Shown here: positions 57,253 through 64,000 of the stretch, in pieces
How positions within the stretch are numbered: position 1 is the stretch's first letter
Layout: the number at the start of each line of letters is the position of its first letter
Assembly (NCBI GenBank): GCA_949987565.1
Contig: OX465110.1
Span: forward strand, 9,198,556 to 9,262,555
From: Luidia sarsii
Lineage: Eukaryota > Echinodermata > Asteroidea > Paxillosida > Luidiidae
Length of the DNA: 64,000 nucleotides
Reading direction: 5' to 3'
Notes under the pieces: generated by a model
Databases searched by the model: none
What the model was told of the DNA's origin: nothing
What the model saw: only the letters and a program-made list of their open reading frames with translations
Made by a program: the position numbers and the translations under genes

Positions 57253-60200
57253 TGGAAGGAGAGAGAGCTGGGTTGGAGATCAGGGCCGCATGCAATTTTT
57301 GCTTTTTGTTGCCACATCCCCCACTCACCTGATGCACTGATAGAATGCGGTCAGTTCGGCAGTTAATTCCGATCCGACTTTCTGATCGCAGCTGCAGATG
57401 TTGTGTGCCTTCTCGATGGCTTGGGAGGTGGGCTTCAGCTCGTCTTTATTCAGAGTGATACGCTTGTCCTGCCAGGTAAAACCCCCACATTAAAATGTGT
57501 AAATTACATTCTGCAACAATGTGGCTATTCTGGGACATGAATTATTACACCAAAAAAGAAAGCTTGACAAACGGTAGTGAAACATAATTTAAAGGTCCAA
57601 TACAAAATTGGTAAGATCGGGAAACATCCACAGATTGTCCTACTAATTTACACAGTTTGTAGATGGTCATGATAGAACGTTGAATCTAATGGTCTTGGAT
57701 GTTGTACTTTTGGAGAAATCTTCACTCAAACGCAGATAATTTTCTTTTGTGCGATTCATTGAATGCTGCCCTCACAAAAAGGCCAACAACTGCTTTGAAT
57801 TACTTTGTAAACCCCACGGACGACATGTTCACACGTATGTCCATAGTCAGTTGAAAACTCATGAGGGCGCTATTCAACAATCAAACCGAATTCATTCATC
57901 TCTCACAGGTTGGTGCCAAAAATGTGACTTTTTTGCCCTTTCTCAGATTACCGTTTGAACTAAAAACTTCTGTGTTGTTTTGGGGGAAAAGTTTGTTTAG
58001 CATACAAACGATGTATTGGCCTTTAAAATTAAGTCCTTTGTTTTTCCCAATCCTGTTTGGCCCATTTTAGTTCCCTGGTGATTTAAAGCGCCCTCATTCG
58101 GTTGCCCTTAGTCAAGTTGACTTGGCTTTCCTTCTACTTGTGTTCAGCCACAGATAATCACTTGAATTGGTTCTTTTTAGGGGCTTTTTCACAAAGACCT
58201 CCACAAAAATCTTGCCTTGTCTTATTGACCGATTGCACGACCAATGTTTACATACCATCACATGGTCGCGAAATCGGTCTATTGTTATTTGTTACCCAAC
58301 TTCCAACTGGTGGTATGCCACAGGATGTGGAACCAGGGGTGGAACCAGGGGTGGATTTCGCAAAGCCTTACGATGTATCGTAACTTAACTTACGATGGAT
58401 AACCCACCATAAGATGTGTTAGGCCGTATGGTTTCTGTGCATCCCTCATTGTCTTGCGATTGATCGTAAGTTACGACGAGTTTGGTGAAATCGACGCCAG
58501 GGCCACTGTTACAGTATATTCTATCTAGCATCCAATAGGGCTGCTCACCTTCTTGTATGTCTCATGCACGCTGGCAGCATAGGCCAGCAGGAAGGTGTAC
58601 TTGTGCCTGTGCTCTGGGTTCACTGTGGTGCCCGGCCTGAACAGTGTCTGCAGGAAGAGCTCCATGAGCTGCGGTATGCGGATCAGCTCAATAGGCGGTG
58701 GGTCTGGTGCGCTGTACAACTTGTATAACTGTAGGACACAACCAGTCATCATCAACCATTGGCCCACACAGAAGAGGAAAAGTTAGGGCTCTAACGCTTT
58801 GGGAAAAACAAATACAGTTGTGGTAGTCTGATGGCTCACGCAGTGTTGTGTAAGGGTTAAGAGTGTTGGTATAAATCAAGTTCAACAATGAATCATTGTA
58901 AATGGTTGATTCCAACTGGACAGCCAATCTCCACCCTCCAGTTCAGGTGAGTTGCTTAAACACAACCTTCTGTCCGTCTGTGTTATATGTGCAATTCAGA
59001 GACTTTCTGAGATTCTGTATATGTCACTTCTCCACCCCTCATGAACAAGGTTTAATTTGAACTTCCCATCTGTACACCACAAGCATTGCATCAATACCAA
59101 TCTTGTTCAAGGTTTGTTTCTGCACCAAGTCCCTTTCAGGCAGCTCGGGCAGGATTGGAACCCGCGACTCCTTCTTTCTATCCTGAATTGTTTTCATCGG
59201 GCATCGGGCAAAGCATATATCGTAACCTATATCGTATTTAAAAGAGCCGTGGGAAAATGCATAGCATTCAACTAGATAATTGACATTGTGATGATGAACT
59301 TTTGGGCACACTGCTATGTGATGGCAACCAATTCAATGGGAATAATTACTCATTTTTTTTGTTTTAAATAAAATAATCCATTCTTGAAGTTTGTAAATCC
59401 CTCTGCTCTCTTGTATTCATTCCTGTTTGTTGGGGTATTCCTTGATAATTGGTCTGAGTGAGCTGACACAAGGGTCCGGATTGCGACACTGAGTATTCAG
59501 TGTATATCATGTTAAGCAGGGCAAACCCTCATTGAATTACATTCTCCTCGAAGCAAACATCATGTCATATCTATGATGCAATGCAGTACCCGCCGCTATA
59601 CAATATTCAAATCCACCACACGACCTCGATCAACTCGGTGGTCAAGAGGTTAAGACATCTGCACTAGAATCTGAGTATGTCCATTTGACATTTGTTGAAT
59701 CGAACGCGCGCGCGTTCCGCGTACATCCACGTAAATTGAACACTGACCGGCAAAAAGCATGTGACTGAAATTTCTATAACCATCATCTGTCCGCAAGGGG
59801 TTAACACATTGTTCTATTAGCCTGGACGACCCACAGGAGGCTTTGGCTCTCCACTGCTGAGACTTACCACAGTGACATCAGACACGTTGAGCGCCTCCCT
59901 GCATATCATAGACAGCAATGCCTGGCATGCCTTAGGGAAGGCTGCAGCCTTGCTCAATGCCAGACTGATCTGTGTCACTCCCTCACCCCTGCAAGACCAT
60001 CAGAAAATAATGTGCTGACCATCAACACTCTGCTCTTGAGAGCAAGCACCTAGTATACTTCCAGTGGGATATTTCATGAAACTCGTTATGATACAATTCC
60101 TGATGACAGTACTATCTCAACACTCATTCTCAGGGCTCAAGTCTAAGTCTTGAGTCATCCAGGTCAAATCTGAGTCACAAGGGCCAAACTTGAGTTTGAG

Positions 60201-63200
60201 TATCTTCAATTTCATTTGTATTCGAAACTAATTTTGTTCCGTTATTTTATGGAATCACATTACTAGCAATAGGCCTATCACACAGTTTATCAAATAAACC
60301 ATTCAGAGAAAATCAATTCAAGTCTGTACAGTCGCTAGCTGCTGACAGTAGACTAAGTAGGTTTGCGTTGACACCATGTACATCTCTTAAGAGAAGGAGT
60401 ATGGAGCCAGTAACTTAACATTTGGGGTAGTGTGCACTTATCCTGACGTCAGGAGACTGTCTCCTACTTGGTATTTCCACCATTCAAACCTTCAAATTTT
60501 AACAGCAGACTATCTTGACCTGTCCCAAAGACCAACTATTCTGTGGAATGTTTTTGTTCCCATCGAGTAACAAGTCATGCAAATTGAGTCCGAGTCAACA
60601 GGTTTGAATGCGAGTGTGAGTCACTTGTTATGAAAACTCGAGTCTGCATGACGAGTCACACAAGTCTGCTAGTAGTCATCTGTGCGTTAGTTGGAGCAAT
60701 CATACCGAAGGAGCCACTCATGGTCAGGGACTTACTTGTTCTTGCCGGCATTCTGGACCTCCTGGTACAGTCGTCTGATGATGGATCCCCCATCCTTGTC
60801 CTTAGCTAGTAGGTGCATAAGCATCTGAGCATACAGGTAGGTGTGCTCCCCATGGCAAACCATCTTCTGTAGGACATGATGTTAACAGCAGACCTTAGCT
60901 CTTACAATAACCAGGCTTATTCTTTAGGGCCCCATTTCATAGAACCACTTTAGTGTGAAAATCTTAGCAGCAGGGAAAGTCTTCCTTGTGTAAACATGAT
61001 TACACTGCACTGCACCGCGATGTGATGTTGTTTGTTTTGACTTGTTTTCCACTCTTCTTTACTTTATAGCATGAAACAAAAGTGAAGTTTGGGTTTGCAA
61101 GGTGATCCTTTGAATCAAGACTTTTTGTGCTTAAAGGGTCTCTGCAATAAACATCACTGTCAAGCTCATTTTCTGCTGTCATCTATTGGCAAGCTTCTTT
61201 TTCTTAGTGGAGTCAGAAATTGATCATCTTTTTTACCTTTAAAAATACCCTTATAAAAATGAGGGCGCTATTGTAAGGTCATGTCAGGAACCCACAGCTT
61301 AAAAAACATCACACAAACATTAACTTTCAAATGGTAAATGAATCCCCCTGGGTTAGGTTTTGATGAAAAACTCCTTCACTTAATGATTATGAAGCATACA
61401 TTTTGGCAGTAAATCAACAGATTTAGGGATAGGTCTGCAGGAAAAACCAGTAACTTTCAGAAACTCTTGTACACAACCAATAGACCGATTGCACAACCAA
61501 TGTTTACATGCCATCATGTGACTTATGGTGAAGTGGAAACGAGCAAAGAAGTCAACAGTGGTCACGAAATCGGTCTATTGGGTTTCTGTTGCATGATCCT
61601 GTGATGACATCACAAATTTGCTATTGAATATTGAAATTCTCATTAGCATAAAAACTGAACTTGCTAATACACCTCCAGAACGGATATGACAAAATTGATT
61701 GTTAGCAACATTGCAAAACAGTTCTGTAGCATGGATTTAAGTGATGTCTATTGCAGCAGACCTTTTAGCAAATGTTGCCGCTGTATGAATTTGGCCCATG
61801 GCCATTACAACTTTCAACTGTTGTAGCCTTTTCAAACATTTTGGCATAGTCTTGTTTTACGTACGCTGAACTCTGGCAGATGTTTGATGACCGCATCCTC
61901 CCCTCCCTCCAGGAGTTTGTTGATGGTGGTCTGGAGCACCTTGGTGAAGACCTCTATCTCATGGCAGGCTGTGGACACGTTGCCAATCTCACCCTGGTAC
62001 CCGGCATCTGAGATCAGCTACGAGGCAAGGGAGAGCGGACTACCGGCGTGAAATAGCAAAGATGCGACTATTAATTGCCCCATAACTCCCCCAAGATCCC
62101 CAGCTCTCAGAAATGGACTGCTGCATGCTAACATAACCTAGCACTAGTGGCACTGGTAAGCATTATGACAATCAATGGGTGCCTGAAAGCTTGAAAGATT
62201 TACAAGGCCACTGAAAGAGTAAAGAAATTGATATCTGGTGCCAACTGTCCAAACAACTGAGTAAACTACTATGAAACACAGCAAGAAATATAATTTGACC
62301 ATAACACTGCCTGAACCTTAAAAAAATGCGGCCATCATTGTTTTCTGAAGTTTTAGGGGTACATTGTTTATTAAGTGGTCATCATATTAAATAAGATCTC
62401 TATGTAAAATTGAATGCAAAACAATCTTAGTCAGTGCTTCTACAAAGCATTTGCATCACGCTCAGTGAACTTGGGACCACATTAACACCTGAATTTCCCA
62501 AGTAGTATTTATTAGAAGCACAGTGTGAGCTTCCATATAGGTTTATCACTGAGCAAACTGAGAGGCACCTTGATGGTGAAGTTGAGCATTAGGCAGTCTG
62601 GGTGAGCCTCAGCAAGCTTGTAGAATAGGGACCTCCAGGTCCTGTGCTGAATCATGATCTCAAGCCAAGCGGGTGTCTGGCAGAGAGAGAGAGAGATAGG
62701 GCAGGGGGAGAGAAGACAGAGAGAGATATATATAGGGGGAAAGAGAGAAGAGAGAGAGGGGGGGGACAGAGAGGGTGGAGAGAGAGAAAGGAGAGAGATA
62801 GGGGGAGAAAGAGAGAGAGCAGAGGGAGAAGAGAGAGAGAAGAGAGAGATTAGGGGGAGAGAAAGAGAGAGAGAGAGGGGAGAGAGAGAGCAGAGAGAAG
62901 AGAGAGATATAGAGGAAGAGAAAGAGAGAGGGGGAGAGAGAGAAGAGAGAGAGAAGAGAGAGATATAGGGGAGAGATATAGGGGGAGAGATATAGGGGGA
63001 GAGAGAGAAAGAGAGAGAGAAGAGAGAGAGAAGCGAGAGGGGGAGAGAAGAGAGAGATATATAGGGGGAGAGAAAGAGAGAGAGAGAGGGGGGAGTGAAA
63101 AGAGAGAGAGAGAGGGAGAGAAAGAGAGAGAGAGAGGGGGGAGTGAAAAGAGAGAGAGAGAGGGAGAGAAAGAGAGAGAGAAGAGAGAGATATAGGGGGA

Positions 63201-64000
63201 GACAAAGAGAGAGAGGAGAGAGAGGAGTGAGATAGAGAGAGAGATATATAGAGAGAGAGAGGGGGAGGGAGAAAGGGAGAGAGGAAGAAAGGGAGAGAGA
63301 GGGAGGGAGGGAGAAAGGGAGGGAGAGAGAGGAAGAGAGAAAAGTAAAGGAAAGAGGACAATCTGTGTGAGGCCTTGAATGTCACCAGATTGCACCAGGA
63401 GGAAATGTCACCAGAGACCGACCAATCCCCACTGCAGATCGATAGTGCCATAGCAACCGCCATCATCTCCAAGAGTTAGGGGACATGACCGATTGATCCC
63501 AGCAGGGCAAGTAAAGATGGGCAAACTCAGACACAGACTCAAGACTCAAACTTTGCGACTGGTGACTCGGACTGGGGCTCGACTTTGACTGGACAACACG
63601 GGACTCGATATTTCGTGACTCTAATACACGTCTGAGAAGAGCCCTGTGAACATATATATGACTTGATTGAATAAAAACATTACTTGCTTACGGACACATA
63701 TAACCAAAAGTGCAAATATTCAAAACTTAAGAGGGCCTGAAGTTTCAACCCCAGTAGGAGCTCGGCAACTTTGAGAAAGGATTCGCTAGGGGAGAAATGC
63801 CAGGTCATCTCAATATTTGGGAGATTCACTATGCATTTGCCGAAAGACATTCTTCAGAGGGAGAATGTGGTGACACAGTCGGGTGATTGACCGGCAGAAG
63901 AGAAGAGATTCTTACCCCTCCTTCTTCGCTGAAGATGGAGTCTGCTTTCTTAGGGTCAAAGTGCTTGATGATGAGAGCCTTCAGGTGGTCCTCCACCATC
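50069..64000 (-). CDS. NELFCD: NELF-C/D (TH1), 5'-partial gene, twelve exons seen
   Basis: Join of complements 64000-63916 (continues beyond the window), 62676-62569, 62017-61865, 60866-60736, 59988-59868, 58728-58549, 57468-57329, 56467-56353, 55449-55354, 54378-54238, 51482-51353 and 50103-50069. The visible 477 codons align end to end with the TH1 family. NELF-C/D is the scaffold subunit of the negative elongation factor complex, which holds RNA polymerase II in promoter-proximal pause in the nucleus. Diagnostic stretches are [91 protein letters not shown] and [15 protein letters not shown]. Phases close at every junction. The human protein has 590 residues, so about 110 N-terminal residues lie to the right. 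One intron (after 56353) uses GC-AG. Confidence 0.95.
50540..51325 (+). mobile_element. 5'-truncated L2/CR1-like LINE remnant
   Basis: The + strand encodes the C-terminal end of a non-LTR reverse transcriptase: [16 protein letters not shown] (another frame), then [12 protein letters not shown], a diverged central part, and [39 protein letters not shown] with a stop at about 51004. After the nested MITE, CGCCATGATCTAGATGGAAT, GGCACTCTACAAATCCTGTT and an ATTATTACA-type end resemble CR1/L2-like 3' tails. Frameshifts and stops make it inactive. Confidence 0.75.
51012..51245 (-). mobile_element. MITE-like repeat M1, copy 3, nested in a LINE
   Basis: Left end GAAGACTTAGGCTCAGACTT and right end GAGCCCGAGCCTAAGCCTTC are inverted repeats. 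Inner blocks AAGTTTCTTGGTAAATACTC and GGTTTTGTCAGACGGAGA match the other copies in reverse. It splits the LINE stop codon region from its 3' tail. Confidence 0.75.
51353..51482 (-). CDS. NELFCD: NELFCD penultimate exon
   Basis: 130 nt: [43 protein letters not shown] and one base. Acceptor TTCTTTCAG, donor G|GTGAGT, phase 1. Confidence 0.95.
51775..52180. mobile_element. SINE family B with flanking foldback
   Basis: Antisense tRNA-like head (51925-52005): B box GCGGGATTCAAACACACGAC, A box TTAACCACTTGACCACCGAG. A 45-bp segment, TGATGTTTGCGTCAAGGAGA with AATTCAACGAGGG, is present at 51780-51825 and again at 52062-52106. The right copy leads into a near-perfect palindrome (AATGAGGGTTTGCCCTGCTC ... 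GAGCAGGGCAAACCCTCATT). A related copy in + orientation lies at 59490-59670. Confidence 0.6.
52335..54178. repeat. 15-bp minisatellite, about 120 units
   Basis: Units ACCACCACACACCTG and ACCACCACACATCTG alternate, with ACCGCCACACACCTG and rarer variants. Because 15 is a multiple of three, several frames stay open for hundreds of codons ([14 protein letters not shown] peptides on the - strand); these are not genes. A block of 375 bp (25 units) with the rare markers ACATCAGACC and CCATACATCTT is duplicated at 53356-53731 and onward. It lies in the NELFCD intron after exon 54238-54378. Confidence 0.97.
54238..54378 (-). CDS. NELFCD: NELFCD exon [13 protein letters not shown]...
   Basis: 47 codons: [47 protein letters not shown]. 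Acceptor TTGATCCAG, donor GAG|GTGAGA. The 15-bp minisatellite starts about 60 nt past the donor. Confidence 0.96.
55354..55449 (-). CDS. NELFCD: NELFCD exon [13 protein letters not shown]...
   Basis: 32 codons: [32 protein letters not shown]. Acceptor TCTCTCTAG, donor CAG|GTGAGA. Confidence 0.93.
55505..55660 (+). mobile_element. SINE family A copy
   Basis: CCACCATCTAAGGGCTGTAT and CGCCCAGAGAGTAAGAGTGC (A box region), then CTCGGGTTCAAGTCCCGGTC (B box, intact) and AACGCCATTTTTCAAAA. Confidence 0.7.
56353..56467 (-). CDS. NELFCD: NELFCD exon [11 protein letters not shown]..., GC donor
   Basis: 115 nt: closes Arg, then [38 protein letters not shown]. The exon ends GATGAG|GCAAGT. The only nearby GT would put a stop codon in the next exon, so the GC donor is required. 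Confidence 0.92.
56838..57265. repeat. GA-rich tract of about 430 bp
   Basis: Imperfect GAGAGA/AAGAGA repeat on the + strand (CT on the NELFCD transcript). It starts about 64 nt beyond the donor of exon 57329-57468. Long Glu/Arg or Ser/Leu frames are artefacts. Confidence 0.96.
57329..57468 (-). CDS. NELFCD: NELFCD exon [12 protein letters not shown]...
   Basis: 140 nt: [46 protein letters not shown] and two bases of Arg. Donor AG|GTGAGT, phase 2. A GA/CT tract begins about 64 nt into the following intron. Confidence 0.94.
57585..57745 (+). mobile_element. Dispersed repeat M6, copy 2
   Basis: AATTTAAAGGTCCAATACAA, AAGATCGGGAAACATCC, CACAGTTTGTAGATGGTCAT and AGAAATCTTCACTCAAAC, as at 48535-48775. 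Confidence 0.65.
58223..58284. mobile_element. MITE-like repeat M3, short copy
   Basis: TATTGACCGATTGCACGACC to GCGAAATCGGTCTATTG. The right end equals the 13-bp terminal repeat of the copy at 61478-61580; the middle is deleted. Confidence 0.6.
58351..58496. mobile_element. MITE-like repeat M4, copy 2
   Basis: GGATTTCGCAAAGCCTTACG to TTTGGTGAAATCGAC, with TTACGATGGATAACCCACCA and AGGCCGTATGGTTTCTG inside. Confidence 0.65.
58549..58728 (-). CDS. NELFCD: NELFCD exon with [11 protein letters not shown]
   Basis: 60 codons: [60 protein letters not shown]. This is the most recognisable TH1 segment. Donor AAG|GTGAGC. Confidence 0.96.
59130..59180 (-). mobile_element. Possible SINE fragment
   Basis: On the - strand, GTCGCGGGTTCCAATCCTGC is a good B box and is followed by CCGAGCTGCCTGAAA, as in SINE family B. 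The A-box half is missing. Confidence 0.4.
59490..59670 (+). mobile_element. SINE family B copy, truncated
   Basis: CAGTACCCGCCGCTATACAA, TATTCAAATCCACCACACGA, CCTCGATCAACTCGGTGGTC and AAGAGGTTAAGAC (A box) correspond in order to the reverse complement of 51930-52050. Upstream, AAACCCTCATTGAATTACAT shows the same foldback segment. Confidence 0.6.
59868..59988 (-). CDS. NELFCD: NELFCD exon [12 protein letters not shown]...
   Basis: 121 nt: closes Lys, then [40 protein letters not shown]. Acceptor GTCTTGCAG, donor GTG|GTAAGT. Confidence 0.94.
60357..60475 (-). repeat. Degenerate hammerhead-type repeat
   Basis: TAGGTTTGCGTTGACACCAT, CTCTTAAGAGAAGGAGTATG, GAGCCAGTAACTTAAC and CTGACGTCAGGAGACTGTCT follow the order of the unit. 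CTGATGA has become CTGACGT and GAAAC has become CAAAT, so the core is lost. Confidence 0.5.
60736..60866 (-). CDS. NELFCD: NELFCD exon [11 protein letters not shown]...
   Basis: 131 nt: [43 protein letters not shown] and two bases of Lys. Donor AA|GTAAGT, phase 2. Confidence 0.95.
60935..61145 (+). mobile_element. MITE-like repeat M5, copy 3
   Basis: CCCATTTCATAGAACCACTT, TTGTGTAAACATGATTACAC, CATGAAACAAAAGTGAAGTT, TGGGTTTGCAAGGTGATCC and GTGCTTAAAGGGTC. Confidence 0.65.
61478..61580. mobile_element. MITE-like repeat M3, 103 bp
   Basis: Perfect 13-bp terminal inverted repeats, CAATAGACCGATT (61478-61490) and AATCGGTCTATTG (61568-61580), flank AACCAATGTTTACATGCCAT and unique sequence. Confidence 0.75.
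61865..62017 (-). CDS. NELFCD: NELFCD exon LISDAGYQ...LPEFS
   Basis: 51 codons: [51 protein letters not shown]. Acceptor CTCGTAG, donor AGC|GTACGT, phase 0. Confidence 0.95.
62569..62676 (-). CDS. NELFCD: NELFCD exon TPAWLE...NFTIK
   Basis: 36 codons: [36 protein letters not shown]. The acceptor is the end of a CT tract of about 670 nt (CTCTGCCAG). Donor AAG|GTGCCT. Confidence 0.95.
62681..63352. repeat. GA-rich tract of about 670 bp
   Basis: Imperfect GAGAGA repeat with AGAGATATAGGGGGAGA units and a 56-bp duplicated block (GGGGGGAGTGAAAAGAGAGA, at about 63089 and 63136). On the NELFCD transcript it is a CT tract running to within 4 nt of the acceptor AG of exon 62569-62676. Confidence 0.96.
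63715..63830. mobile_element. Diverged foldback tail
   Basis: GGGCCTGAAGTTTCAACCCC and later GAGAAAGGATTCGCTAGGGG plus AGAAATGCCAGG are the two arms, considerably diverged. Confidence 0.4.
63916..64000 (-). CDS. NELFCD: NELFCD exon, truncated by the window edge
   Basis: Encodes [20 protein letters not shown] and SIFSEEGG. Donor GGG|GTAAGA, phase 0. It continues upstream beyond 64000. Confidence 0.93.

Noticed and set aside
56714..57337. Ser/Leu-rich frames of up to 207 codons
   Set aside because: Produced by the GA/CT tract; the surrounding intron and splice sites of NELFCD explain the region.
62660..63472. A 270-codon Ser/Leu/Pro frame on the - strand
   Set aside because: Same cause: a CT-rich intronic tract in front of a NELFCD acceptor.

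Overview
This is a stretch of animal nuclear DNA. Small phase-compatible exons with GT-AG (once GC-AG) junctions are separated by kilobase introns full of short dispersed repeats, and there is no bacterial gene organisation. The gene content (a CYP27-like mitochondrial P450, a cytochrome b5 and the NELF-C/D subunit) together with Penelope-like retroelements, tRNA-derived SINEs, many small foldback or MITE-like elements and abundant TACATGTA-type palindromes suggests a marine invertebrate, most probably a non-vertebrate deuterostome (echinoderm, hemichordate or cephalochordate). The phylum cannot be fixed from the sequence alone.

Three multi-exon genes can be built by hand, and all splice phases close. 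(1) A cytochrome b5 gene on the + strand, 776-16757: five short exons (37, 92, 24, 44 and 82 nt) hold both haem-ligand histidines and the C-terminal tail anchor; the first coding exon lies before the window. (2) A complete nine-exon mitochondrial cytochrome P450 on the - strand, 40129-24840: the joined CDS is 1752 nt (583 aa), with a presequence, AGxDT, ExxR and the Cys haem loop. The b5 and P450 genes are convergent and separated by about 8 kb. (3) The 3' twelve exons of NELFCD (TH1, negative elongation factor C/D) on the - strand, from the right edge to a stop at 50069: 477 codons are visible, and roughly the first 110 residues lie beyond 64000.

The rest is intronic or intergenic and holds repeats. 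Two Penelope-like fragments encode the C-terminal end of the GIY-YIG region (20.7-22.2 kb and 28.2-28.7 kb). Their tail sequence also occurs as solo foldback elements (6.7, 35.0, 36.5 and 38.6 kb). A separate repeat of about 120 bp occurs at 4.6, 10.1, 20.7, 21.7 and 60.4 kb; in the copy at 21.76-21.80 kb its - strand has the complete conserved core of a type-I hammerhead ribozyme. Two LINE remnants lie at 41.8 and 50.5 kb, the second carrying a nested MITE. A Myb/SANT-like fragment lies at 2.7-3.07 kb. There are two tRNA-derived SINE families and at least six MITE-like families.

Tandem arrays are prominent: a pure (CCCCT) pentanucleotide block of about 240 bp at 8.95 kb, a 26-bp minisatellite whose every unit is a small hairpin (46.5-47.5 kb), a 1.85-kb 15-bp minisatellite with a 375-bp higher-order duplication (52.3-54.2 kb), and long GA/CT tracts at 33.8, 56.8 and 62.7 kb. 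Three of these arrays sit within about 5-65 nt of NELFCD splice sites. Between about 34 and 46 kb the DNA is visibly richer in CG dinucleotides than the flanks, which may reflect mosaic methylation.
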